From NCBI GenBank assembly GCA_938049325.1, contig CALICC010000288.1:1-13044 (forward strand): a DNA stretch of 13,044 nucleotides, given 5' to 3'. This document shows, one piece after another, positions 6,190 through 13,044 of this stretch. The translations under genes were made by a program, and so were the position numbers. This stretch comes from an uncultured Ilumatobacter sp. GTDB taxonomy: Bacteria > Actinomycetota > Acidimicrobiia > Acidimicrobiales > Ilumatobacteraceae. Each line of letters opens with the position of its first letter. Position 1 is the first letter of the stretch. A model generated the notes under the pieces. The model did no database searches, was not told where the DNA came from, and was given only the letters and a program-made list of their open reading frames with translations.

Positions 6190-7188
6190 ATGGAACTCTC
6201 GAACGACGTGTTGATGGACATGCATCGACGGATGGTGCGAATCCGACTCTTCGAGGAGGCTGCCGGCCGCCTCGCGGAGGCAGCCAAGCTTCCCGGCTTC
6301 CTCCACCTCTACGTGGGCCAAGAAGCCGTTGCCTCGGGCGTGTGCGCCGCGCTCACCGACCAGGACCAGATCACGTCGACACACCGCGGCCACGGGCACC
6401 TCGTCGCGAAGGGCGGTGAGTTCAAGCCGATGATGGCCGAGCTGATGGCGAAGTCGACCGGATACAACAAAGGCAAGGGCGGTTCGATGCACATCTCGAA
6501 CCTCGACGTCGGCATGTTCGGCGCGAACGGCATCGTCGGTGCCGGTGCACCCATCGCCGTCGGCGCCGGGTTCGCCAACAAATACCGCGACGACGGCAAC
6601 GTCGCCGCCGCCTTCTTCGGTGACGGCTCCACCAACATCGGTGCGTTCCACGAGGCGGCCAACATGGCATGCGCCTTGCAGCTGCCGGTGCTGTTCATCT
6701 GCGAGAACAACGAGTACGGCGAGTTCACACCGCGCGACAAGACCATGGCGATCACCGACATCGTCGACCGCGCTGCCGGCTACGGCATGCCGGGCGTCAT
6801 CGTGGACGGCATGGACGTCGTGGCGATTCACGAAGCGACCGTCGAAGCGAAGGCCCGAGCCGTGCGCGGCGACGGCCCCTCGCTCATCGAAGCCAAGACC
6901 TACCGCTTCTACAACCACCACGGCGTGCAGAACCTCGGTTTGAAGTACCGCACCGACGACGAGGTCGAAGTGTGGAAGCAGCGCGATCCGATCTTCACGT
7001 TCGAGGATCGAATGATCGACGCCAACAACGCGAGTCGCGACGACTTCGACGCCGTCTGGGCCGAGCTCCGAGCCGACATCGAAGAAGCGATCCAGTTTGC
7101 CGAAGACTCCCCCTTCCCCACCCCCGACCAGATCCTGGTCGACGTCTACTCCGACACTCCATCGGCAACTTCAGGAGCCGCGCAATGA
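6190..7188 (+). CDS. acoA-like: Thiamine-diphosphate-dependent 2-oxoacid/acetoin dehydrogenase E1 component, alpha subunit
   Basis: The product has 332 residues from ATG 6190, which follows AGGAAACAG. An in-frame ATG at 6145 would add 15 residues that do not look conserved. Motifs in order are FLHLYVGQEAVASG (37-50), THRGHGH (64-70), GKGGSMH (95-101), and the ThDP/Mg motif from GDGSTN (144-149) to ENNEYG (172-177). Then comes TYRFYNHHG (237-245), where related acetoin and pyruvate enzymes usually have a GHS or DHSG motif. The enzyme decarboxylates a 2-oxoacid, or cleaves an acyloin, on ThDP and passes the acyl group to E2. Because the cluster also carries an AcoX-like gene and no E3, an acetoin/acyloin-type complex is favoured over pyruvate dehydrogenase. 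The substrate is not provable here. Confidence 0.93.
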   Translation: MELSNDVLMDMHRRMVRIRLFEEAAGRLAEAAKLPGFLHLYVGQEAVASGVCAALTDQDQITSTHRGHGHLVAKGGEFKPMMAELMAKSTGYNKGKGGSMHISNLDVGMFGANGIVGAGAPIAVGAGFANKYRDDGNVAAAFFGDGSTNIGAFHEAANMACALQLPVLFICENNEYGEFTPRDKTMAITDIVDRAAGYGMPGVIVDGMDVVAIHEATVEAKARAVRGDGPSLIEAKTYRFYNHHGVQNLGLKYRTDDEVEVWKQRDPIFTFEDRMIDANNASRDDFDAVWAELRADIEEAIQFAEDSPFPTPDQILVDVYSDTPSATSGAAQ

Positions 7189-8174
7189 GCCGCAAGATCG
7201 CGTACGTCCAGGCATTCAACGAAGCCGTGCGTCAGGAGATGCAGGCCAACGACGACGTGTTCTGTGCGGGAGAAGACATCGGTGCGTTCGGCGGCGTCTT
7301 CCAGAGCTACGCCGGATTGCAGAAGGAGTTCGGTGAGCGACGGGTTGTCGACACGCCGATCAGCGAACAGGCCATCATCGGGCTCGGCGTCGGCGCCGCC
7401 GTGGCGGGACTCCGACCGATCGTCGACATCATGTTCATGGACTTCATCGCCGTGGCGTTCGACCAGATCATCAACCAGGCCGCGAAGCTGAAGTACATGT
7501 TCGGCGGCTCCGCAACCGTGCCGATGACCATCACCACCGGTGGTGGGGGCGGGCTCTCCGCCGCAGCCCAACACAGCCAGTCGCTCGAAGCGCTGATCTG
7601 CCATATCCCGGGCCTCAAGGTCGTGTACCCGTCGAACCCGTACGACATGAAGGGGTTGATGACGTCGTGCATCCGCGAGAACAACCCGACGATCATGATC
7701 AAGCACAAGCGGCTGCTCGGCATGCAGGGCGACGTGCCCGAGGAGCCGTATGCCATCCCTCTCGGCAAGGCCAACATCCTGCGTGAGGGAACCGACGTGA
7801 CCGTCGTGTCGTGGGCCAAAATGGCCAACGACTCCGTCGATGTCGCCGACCAGCTCGCGAGTGAAGGGATCAGCGTCGAGGTGATCGACCCCCGGACGAT
7901 GCAGCCGCTCGACACCGAGACCATCGTCGCATCGGTCAAGAAGACCAACCGGGTGATCGTCGTACACGAGGCCGTTCGCTTCGCTGGGCTCGGCGCCGAA
8001 GTCGCCGCACAGATCCAGGAAGAAGCATTCGACTACCTCGATGCGCCCGTCGGACGCGTTGCGGCGCCGTTCTCACCTGTGCCGTTCAGCCCGGTGCTCG
8101 AGGCGCACTACCAACCGTCGCCTGACCGAATCACCGAAGCAATCCGGAGCGTGCTCGCTCGCCCAGGGGCCTGA
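7185..8174 (+). CDS. acoB-like: Thiamine-diphosphate-dependent 2-oxoacid/acetoin dehydrogenase E1 component, beta subunit
   Basis: The product has 329 residues. AGGAG (7173-7177) precedes ATG 7185, whose ATGA overlaps the E1-alpha stop, so the two subunits are translationally coupled. Family blocks are IAYVQAFNEAVRQEM (5-19), GEDIGAFGG (29-37), and TPISEQAIIGLGVGAAVAGLRP (57-78) with the conserved Glu61 that activates ThDP. They continue with FMDFIAVAFDQIINQAAK, the GGGGGLSAAAQHSQSLEA segment with His130, and the C-terminal transketolase-type domain from about 200 on (VSWAKMAND, EVIDPRTMQPLD, VHEAVRFAGLGAEVAAQI). It forms the alpha2beta2 E1 heterotetramer with the preceding product. Confidence 0.94.
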   Translation: MSRKIAYVQAFNEAVRQEMQANDDVFCAGEDIGAFGGVFQSYAGLQKEFGERRVVDTPISEQAIIGLGVGAAVAGLRPIVDIMFMDFIAVAFDQIINQAAKLKYMFGGSATVPMTITTGGGGGLSAAAQHSQSLEALICHIPGLKVVYPSNPYDMKGLMTSCIRENNPTIMIKHKRLLGMQGDVPEEPYAIPLGKANILREGTDVTVVSWAKMANDSVDVADQLASEGISVEVIDPRTMQPLDTETIVASVKKTNRVIVVHEAVRFAGLGAEVAAQIQEEAFDYLDAPVGRVAAPFSPVPFSPVLEAHYQPSPDRITEAIRSVLARPGA

Positions 8175-8217
8175 CTCCCGATGTCCGATGATGTCGTCGA
8201 CCGCTGGGATGCGTGAG

Positions 8218-9252
8218 ATGTCGAGCCGGGTTGCATCAACGGTGGGCATCATCGTCAATCCACACGCGGGCAAAGACATCCGCCGACTCGTGTCGGCCGC
8301 GGGTCACACGTCGGACTCGGTGAAGATCGGGATCATGCGTCGCGTGGCGGCCGGGGCACTCGAACAAGGTGCCGAGCGCGTCCTGATGAGCACCGATACG
8401 CATCACCTCGCGGAACGCGCGGTGGAAGGCCTCGACGGCAACATCGAGTTCATCGACGGACCGACGACCGGCTCACACCTCGACACGGTTGCTGCTGCGG
8501 CGTCGATGTGGAAAGCAGAGGCGAGCGCCGTGGTCGCTCTCGGCGGTGACGGCACCTGCCGCGACGTCACCACTGGATGGCCCGACGTGCCGCTCATCGC
8601 GATCTCGACCGGCACGAACAACGTCTTCCCCTCGTCGGTTGACGGCACGTCTGCCGGTGTTGCCGCAGCGCTCGTCGCGACCGGCGCCGTCTCGATCGAC
8701 CGCGTCGGTTCCGCGGCGAAGCGTGTGTCGCTGCACGTCAACGACCCGGCTCGCGACGTCGCTGTGCACGAAGAGGCCCTGGTCGAGGCTGCGCTCGTCG
8801 ACACCACGTTCGTGGGCGCCCGGGCGGTGACCGACCCGGCCACGATTCGTTGGGTCATCGCCTGTCTGGCCAACCCTGCGAGCACGGGACTCGCGAGCAT
8901 CGCCGGACGCGTGCACCCCGTTGGACGTGACGATGCGGGCGGCGTGCTGGTTCGGCTGGGACCCGGCGGCCGACGCGTTCGGGTACCGCTCGCGCCGGGC
9001 AGCTTTGCAACGATCGATATCGCTGCGGTCGAACCGCTCGCACTGGGCGACGTGGTGGACTTGCCGAGTGGCGGCGTGCTCGCGTTCGACGGAGAACGCA
9101 ACACGCCGACATCGGCCAACACCACCATCAGCGCAACGATCGAACGCTCCGGACCACGCGTCATCGACGTCGATGCCACACTTGAAATTGCCGCTCGCGA
9201 TCACCGATTCGACGCAGGCACCTCCTCTCGAAAGGAACGTCATGGCGAGTGA
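8218..9252 (+). CDS. acoX-like: AcoX-like protein, ATP-NAD kinase superfamily
   Basis: The product has 344 residues from ATG 8218. In-frame ATGs at 8188, 8191 and 8209 are alternatives. I prefer 8218 because the family begins very near the STVGIIVNPHAGKDIRRL strand (7-24), and GGGA-like bases lie about 8 bp upstream. The NAD-kinase/diacylglycerol-kinase-type phosphate loop GGDGT is at 109-113, and ISTGTNNVFP at 129-138 matches the second conserved motif. The C-terminal half is beta-rich. Proteins of this type, called AcoX, are found in acetoin catabolism clusters between or beside the E1 and E2 genes. Their biochemical role is unresolved. Its end overlaps the E2 start by 11 bp, so it belongs firmly to this operon. 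It may phosphorylate a nucleotide or a pathway intermediate, but nothing here decides this. Confidence 0.85.
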   Translation: MSSRVASTVGIIVNPHAGKDIRRLVSAAGHTSDSVKIGIMRRVAAGALEQGAERVLMSTDTHHLAERAVEGLDGNIEFIDGPTTGSHLDTVAAAASMWKAEASAVVALGGDGTCRDVTTGWPDVPLIAISTGTNNVFPSSVDGTSAGVAAALVATGAVSIDRVGSAAKRVSLHVNDPARDVAVHEEALVEAALVDTTFVGARAVTDPATIRWVIACLANPASTGLASIAGRVHPVGRDDAGGVLVRLGPGGRRVRVPLAPGSFATIDIAAVEPLALGDVVDLPSGGVLAFDGERNTPTSANTTISATIERSGPRVIDVDATLEIAARDHRFDAGTSSRKERHGE

Positions 9253-10696
9253 ATTCCTCATGCCCAAGCTCGGACTCACGATGGAGGAGGGCACCATCGC
9301 GGAGTGGCTTGTGGGTGACGGTGACGACGTGCAAGCCGGCGCGGCAGTCCTGCGCATCGAGACCGACAAGACCGAGACCGATGTCGAGGCCGCCCACTCT
9401 GGTCGCCTCCGATTCGCCGGCGACGTCGGCGACACATTCGCATGCGGCGAACGCATTGGATGGTTCCTCGCTGACGGCGAAGAACCGCCAGCAGGATCGG
9501 CGAGCACCGCTGCGCCCGCAGCTTCAACGACCGCTCCGGCGTCAACGACGCTCGCGCCGCCGACGGTTGCCGCTGCTGCCACCACTCCCGGCGGACGCAT
9601 CCTCGCTTCCCCGATGGCTCGACGCGTCGCCGCCGAGCGCAACATCGATCTCGGCGCGGTGCGCGGAACCGGGCCTGGCGGACGCATTGTCTCGGCCGAT
9701 CTCGACGGCCTCACCTCCGCACCGCCCGCACCCGCTCCAGCGGTCGCCGCTGCTGGCATCACGCTCGCACCGGCAGCAGGCATCGGCGGCATTGCACCGC
9801 CCGCCACCGTCGCCGCGCGCCAGCTCGCCGACCTGCTCGGCATCGACCTGCGCTCCGTGGCGCTCGACGCGCGCGAAGGTCGCGTCACCCGCGACACCGT
9901 CGCACTGCACGTGCGCGGCGTACTCGCCGCGGCGAGCGCATCGTCGCTCGCCGCCGCTTCGACATCGGCGGCTGCCCCGTCATCATCACTGCCGCCGGCG
10001 ATGCAGGCGCCCTCCACGACGATCAAGCTGAGCGGGATGCGTGGCACGATCGCCAAGCGCATGCACGAGTCGCTCGCCTCGATGGCGCAGCTCACGTTGC
10101 ACATGGATGCCGACCTCGACGCGGTGGTGGCTGACCGCGAGCAACGCAAGGCTGCGGGAAATGCGCCGAGCTACACCGACTATGTGATCGCCGCGACCGC
10201 ACGTGCGTTGACGCAACATCCCGTCGTCAACAGCCAGATCACCGACGAGGGCGTCGCGCTGCTGCCGACGGTGCACGTCGGCATGGCCGTTGCCCTCGAC
10301 GGCGGCCTCATCGTGCCGGTGATCTCCGACACTGCGACGCGCGGCCTCGAGTCATTGAGCGCCGAGTCGAGCCGCCTCGCAGCGGCGGCGCGCGACGGCA
10401 ACCTCACACTGCCCGAACTCGAAGGCGGCACGTTCTCGGTGAGCACGCTGGGGATGTTCGGCGTCGACGGGTTCACGCCGGTGATCAACCCGCCGAACAC
10501 CGCCATCCTCGGTGTAGGCCGCCTGCGTGACGACGTGGTGGTCAACAACGGCGACATCTCGACGGTGAAGCGACTCACGCTCAGCCTCACGTGGGACCAC
10601 CGAGCGTTCGACGGCGCACCCGCTGCCGAGTTCTGCCAGACGATCGCCACGTTGCTCCAAGATCCGAGCGCACTCGATACCCCCGTGAGCAGCTGA
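9242..10696 (+). CDS. acoC-like: Dihydrolipoamide acyltransferase E2 component with one lipoyl domain and two E3-binding-like segments
   Basis: The product has 484 residues. AAAGGAA sits just before ATG 9242. The lipoyl domain spans about residues 1-78, with Lys43 in ETDKTETD as the lipoylation site. A long Ala/Pro/Ser/Thr linker (80-117) leads to a peripheral-subunit-binding domain at 119-157 (ILASPMARRVAAERNIDL, then GTGPGGRIVSADL). A second, degenerate copy follows another linker at 184-224 (PATVAARQLADLLGIDL, then EGRVTRDTV). The catalytic acyltransferase domain runs from about 258 to 476 and ends in DHRAFDG, with His453 and Asp457. It transfers the acyl group from E1 to CoA and forms the complex core. 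No E3 gene is nearby, so E3 must be borrowed from elsewhere. Expect cytoplasmic, multi-megadalton assemblies. Confidence 0.94.
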   Translation: MASEFLMPKLGLTMEEGTIAEWLVGDGDDVQAGAAVLRIETDKTETDVEAAHSGRLRFAGDVGDTFACGERIGWFLADGEEPPAGSASTAAPAASTTAPASTTLAPPTVAAAATTPGGRILASPMARRVAAERNIDLGAVRGTGPGGRIVSADLDGLTSAPPAPAPAVAAAGITLAPAAGIGGIAPPATVAARQLADLLGIDLRSVALDAREGRVTRDTVALHVRGVLAAASASSLAAASTSAAAPSSSLPPAMQAPSTTIKLSGMRGTIAKRMHESLASMAQLTLHMDADLDAVVADREQRKAAGNAPSYTDYVIAATARALTQHPVVNSQITDEGVALLPTVHVGMAVALDGGLIVPVISDTATRGLESLSAESSRLAAAARDGNLTLPELEGGTFSVSTLGMFGVDGFTPVINPPNTAILGVGRLRDDVVVNNGDISTVKRLTLSLTWDHRAFDGAPAAEFCQTIATLLQDPSALDTPVSS

Positions 10697-10733
10697 GAAC
10701 AGCACGATCACCAACACAGGAGCCAACGACACG

Positions 10734-11210
10734 ATGGTCAACTACCAAGATCTCTTCCACGTCGGGATCCGCGTCCCCGACATCGACGCGGCGATGTCTG
10801 AGCTCGGCGAGAGCTTGAGCGTGACGTGGGCCGAGCTACGCGACAGCCCGGCACAGTCGATCTGGACGCCCGAGCGTGGCCATCAGGAGGTACACCTCAA
10901 GTACGTCTACTCGGCTGAAGGCCCACAACACATCGAGCTGTTGGAAGGTCCGCCCGACTCGTTCTGGGACGGTCGCGACTGCACCGGCACACACCATCTC
11001 GGCGTGTGGTCCGATGACGTCAACGGCGACACCGAGCAGCTCGTCGCAGCCGGATGGACCGTGGTCGGCGCACACGACGATCCCGCAGCCGGCAACGGCT
11101 ACGGTGTGTTCACCTACGTGCGGCCGCCCAGCGGACTGATCGTCGAGCTGGTCGATCGGTCCGTGCTCCCGTTCTTCGAGCAGTGGTGGAGCGCCGCACT
11201 CCACGGCTGA
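10734..11210 (+). CDS. VOC (vicinal oxygen chelate)/glyoxalase-fold protein, epimerase- or dioxygenase-like
   Basis: The product has 158 residues. AGGAG (10718-10722) is 11 bp before ATG 10734, a longish spacing. The product shows two beta-alpha-beta-beta-beta modules. The first starts LFHVGIRVPDIDAAM and the second starts THHLGVWSDDV. Likely metal ligands are His9, Glu68 (HIELLEG), His88 and Glu138 (LIVELVD), in the usual four positions. The pattern resembles methylmalonyl-CoA epimerase and glyoxalase I, so an epimerase, isomerase or lyase acting on a CoA ester or diol is plausible. It is the last gene of the operon, 37 bp after E2. Its leader (10703-10722) closely resembles that of the SDR at 2086. 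Substrate unknown. Confidence 0.88.
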   Translation: MVNYQDLFHVGIRVPDIDAAMSELGESLSVTWAELRDSPAQSIWTPERGHQEVHLKYVYSAEGPQHIELLEGPPDSFWDGRDCTGTHHLGVWSDDVNGDTEQLVAAGWTVVGAHDDPAAGNGYGVFTYVRPPSGLIVELVDRSVLPFFEQWWSAALHG

Positions 11211-11229
11211 GTCGCGGTCGCCGGCCGGT

Positions 11230-11952
11230 TCAGATCCGGCGGGCGATGAGGTGCAAGAACAGCGGGATCCGCGCCCACTTGCTTGTCGGGTCGGGGTCGG
11301 TGACCTCCTCGAGTCGTTCGATCGCGAATCCTCTGGCCGCAAGAGCGTTCGTATACGCCGAAAGCGGGCGGTGCTCCCCGTGAAAGGTCATCGTGAGGCC
11401 GTCGCGCTCCACTCGATCGGCGTATCGCCGCACGTGCAGGTATGAACCGTCGATGACAAACGTCGGCGTTGCTGACGGATCAGCCGGCTCACTGTTCTGC
11501 CAGTTGCCCGCCGAGTTGAGCGGATGCACGATGGCGAGATGCACACGACCGTTGGGTCCGAGCACTCGGTCGACCTCGCCGATCGCAGGCTCGAGTGCGT
11601 CGAGATCGTGGAACGACATGAACCCGAGGACGAGGTCGACCGCATTGTCGGCGATCGGGAGCTGCGATGCCGCGCCCAGGATCGCTGGGTGGCCGTCCTG
11701 GTGCTCAACACACGCCCGAGTGAGCGAGGGTGACGCATCGACACCGACCACGGTATGGCCGAGGTCCGCGAGGTCTCGTCCGACACGACCTTCGCCACAG
11801 CCGACGTCGAGCGTGAGCCGCCCCGGCTTCGGAACGAGCCCGAGCAGGCGATCGCGATGAAACGTCCAATACGAATCATGGCCGGGCGTGCGCGCCCACT
11901 CGATCCACTCGGCCGCCGATTCATCCCACGCGCCAGCGAGTGACCGATCCAT
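11230..11952 (-). CDS. Class I SAM-dependent methyltransferase
   Basis: The product has 240 residues. The SAM-binding motif I LDVGCGEGRVGRDLADLG spans 48-65. Asp72 in VVGVDAS ends the second strand, AASQLPIADNAVDLVLGFMSFHDLD (94-118) covers motifs II-III, and VDRVLGPNGRVHLAIVHP forms the following strand. This is the Methyltransf_11/25-like pattern of small-molecule methyltransferases. The C-terminal part carries an HLHVRRYADRV-like insertion typical of substrate-binding caps, but the acceptor is unknown. The start at 11950-11952 has no strong Shine-Dalgarno. It is convergent with the VOC gene (19-bp gap) and divergent from the YibE/F gene, so it probably is not part of the catabolic operon. 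Confidence 0.9.
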   Translation of the reverse strand: MDRSLAGAWDESAAEWIEWARTPGHDSYWTFHRDRLLGLVPKPGRLTLDVGCGEGRVGRDLADLGHTVVGVDASPSLTRACVEHQDGHPAILGAASQLPIADNAVDLVLGFMSFHDLDALEPAIGEVDRVLGPNGRVHLAIVHPLNSAGNWQNSEPADPSATPTFVIDGSYLHVRRYADRVERDGLTMTFHGEHRPLSAYTNALAARGFAIERLEEVTDPDPTSKWARIPLFLHLIARRI

Positions 11953-12044
11953 ACATCAAGCATCGCGCACGCACCGCAGGGAGAAGTTCGTCGGCGCACG
12001 CTTGATGACGCGCTGGCGGGTGGTCGGCCTGCGAGGATCGGCAG
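11953..12044. promoter_or_regulatory. Divergent promoter region with inverted and direct 8-bp repeats
   Basis: CATCAAGC (11954-11961) and GCTTGATG (12000-12007) are perfect reverse complements. GCGCACGC occurs twice, at 11965-11972 and 11994-12001, the second copy overlapping the right arm. The inverted-repeat centres are about 46 bp apart. This could be a two-site operator for divergent methyltransferase and yibE/F promoters. No promoter boxes are clear. Confidence 0.4.
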
Positions 12045-13044
12045 GTGGGGCATTCACACAGCAGCACGGAATCGTTGCAGGTCGGTCACCGGGTCGCTCG
12101 GGCGTTGTGGTCGTTCGTCATCGCCGCAGGGGTGATCGCGGTCGTCCTCCTGGTCGTGATGTGGCCCCGCGGGTCGACCGACGTGCCGGCAGTCCTCGCG
12201 GAGCAATCCGACCCGGTGTCGGCGAACGTCGTCGATCGCGAGTTCGTCCCATGCGCCTTCGATCCGCTCCTCGGTTGCTACACGCTGACGATCGTCCCGA
12301 GCGAAGGCGAGTTCGCCGACCAACGACTCGTCTTGGATCAGCCGTTCGACACACCGATCAACAACGGCGACCGCATCCTCGTGCTCCTCAACGACCTCGG
12401 CAACGGCTCGGTGGTGGCCAGCTTCTACGACTTCGAGCGCGGCACGCCGATGTTGTTGCTGCTGCTGCTGTTCGTTGTCGTGATCGTGGCGTTCGGTGGG
12501 TGGCGGGGTGCGGGCGCACTTGCCGGACTCGTCGCGAGTCTCTTCGTCATCGTTTCGTTCGCGCTCCCGGCGCTCCTCGCTGGGTCGAACAGCGTCGCGG
12601 TCGCGCTCGTCACCGCCACGGTGATCGCGTTCGTTGCACTGTTCCTCGCGCACGGTTTCGACATCTCGACCGCCGTCGCGCTGATCTCGACGCTCGCCGC
12701 ACTCGTGGTGACCGGCCTGTTGGCGCTGGTCTTCGTGTGGTCGTCGAAACTCACCGGGCTGACCGACGAGTCGGTGGGTTACCTCGACGTGCTCGGCGCC
12801 TCGGTCGACCCTCGCGGACTGCTCCTCGCCGGCATCCTCATCGGCTCGCTCGGCGTACTCGACGACGTGACCGTGACGCAGGTGTCGGCCGTGGTCGAAC
12901 TCAAGCGGGCCGCACCACACGCAGGCGTCAAAGAGTTGTACCAACGCGGTGTTCGGATCGGGCGTGACCACATCTCCTCGACGGTCAACACGCTGTTCCT
13001 CGCGTACGCGGGCGCCGCGCTCCCGCTCCTGCTGCTCTTTCGCC
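12045..13044 (+). CDS. YibE/F-family multipass membrane protein, 3'-truncated by the window edge
   Basis: The frame starts at GTG 12045, preceded by AGGA (12034-12037), and runs off the window end with 333 residues visible. The N-terminus reads VGHSHSS (Met-initiated in the cell), a His-containing start common in actinobacterial YibE/F proteins. TM1 is about 21-40. An exported domain of about 95 residues follows (41-135), with Cys70 and Cys78 that might pair. TM segments continue from 136, beginning with a leucine-rich stretch. Further TM segments and the family block SLGVLDDVTVTQ near 270-281 lead into ELKRAAPHAGVKELYQRG. YibE/F proteins are of unknown function and are thought to be transporters or permease-like. 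Several more helices are expected past the edge. It has no obvious tie to the catabolic genes. Confidence 0.88.
   Translation, partial: MGHSHSSTESLQVGHRVARALWSFVIAAGVIAVVLLVVMWPRGSTDVPAVLAEQSDPVSANVVDREFVPCAFDPLLGCYTLTIVPSEGEFADQRLVLDQPFDTPINNGDRILVLLNDLGNGSVVASFYDFERGTPMLLLLLLFVVVIVAFGGWRGAGALAGLVASLFVIVSFALPALLAGSNSVAVALVTATVIAFVALFLAHGFDISTAVALISTLAALVVTGLLALVFVWSSKLTGLTDESVGYLDVLGASVDPRGLLLAGILIGSLGVLDDVTVTQVSAVVELKRAAPHAGVKELYQRGVRIGRDHISSTVNTLFLAYAGAALPLLLLFR

Noticed and set aside
4960..8174. A steroid side-chain (Ltp2/ChsH) degradation cluster
   Set aside because: The DUF35/thiolase-like pair is reminiscent, but there is no hydratase, acyl-CoA dehydrogenase, KstR-like site or other cholesterol gene in the window, and Cys78 is retained.
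8473..10149. Long open frame on the minus strand (558 codons) opposite AcoX and E2
   Set aside because: Its translation is low-complexity Ala/Ser/Arg without recognisable domains and is the antisense of two well-supported genes. GC-rich codons often leave such frames open.
11224..11240. GCCGG/CCGGC hairpin at the convergent VOC-methyltransferase ends as a bidirectional terminator
   Set aside because: The 5-bp stem has no T-run and overlaps the methyltransferase stop. It is possible but too weak to annotate.
12054..12971. Minus-strand frame with a poly-Gln stretch opposite the YibE/F gene
   Set aside because: The Gln run is the complement of CTG leucine codons in a membrane helix. The plus frame has the family motifs and a ribosome-binding site.
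1..13044. Mobile element, prophage or defence system
   Set aside because: No transposase, integrase, terminal repeats, tRNA attachment site, nuclease or toxin-like gene is visible, and codon style is uniform.

Overview
The window is GC-rich, densely coded bacterial DNA. Three things point to a high-GC actinobacterium: codons ending in G or C, ATGA-coupled starts, and a YibE/F protein whose N-terminus begins GHSH. The gene content would suit an Acidimicrobiia/Ilumatobacter-like lineage, but that placement is inference from style and content only. I see no rRNA, tRNA, CRISPR array, insertion sequence or phage gene. The longest gene-free stretch is about 200 bp (1884-2085), so no empty region exceeds 300 bp.

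Layout. (1) Positions 1-735 hold the 3' part of a hormone-sensitive-lipase-type alpha/beta hydrolase on the plus strand. It converges on a minus-strand pair at 766-1883: a short-chain dehydrogenase (SDR) and, upstream of it, a SnoaL-like protein. (2) A divergent promoter region (1884-2085) separates that pair from plus-strand genes for a second SDR (2086-2841) and a ThuA-like protein (2903-3670). (3) A TetR-family regulator follows (3799-4383). After a 124-bp promoter region comes a tight plus-strand run: DUF35 Zn-ribbon/OB protein, thiolase-like protein, E1-alpha, E1-beta, AcoX-like protein, E2 acyltransferase and a VOC/glyoxalase-fold protein (4508-11210). (4) A minus-strand SAM methyltransferase (11230-11952) converges on that run. 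It is divergent from a YibE/F membrane protein (12045 to the window end, incomplete).

How the genes work together (inference). The order E1-alpha, E1-beta, AcoX, E2 matches the content of acetoin dehydrogenase (aco) clusters, so the run probably encodes a thiamine-diphosphate/lipoate complex that converts an acyloin or 2-oxo compound to an acyl-CoA. The translationally coupled DUF35 and thiolase-like pair would handle a CoA ester. That thiolase-like protein lacks two histidine motifs and the second cysteine of true thiolases, so a carbon-carbon lyase (retro-aldol) role is as likely as thiolysis. SDRs, a SnoaL fold, an esterase-like hydrolase and a VOC enzyme are typical helpers for ring or ketone catabolism. 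No dihydrolipoamide dehydrogenase (E3) is present, so it would come from elsewhere in the genome.

The most telling non-coding signal is a 15-bp element, CCGAACGAYCATTCA. It occurs just upstream of the DUF35 gene (4471-4485) and, inverted with one mismatch, in the SnoaL/SDR divergent promoter (1984-1998). It links the two gene groups as one candidate regulon of the TetR protein encoded between them. The substrate of the pathway cannot be named from the sequence.
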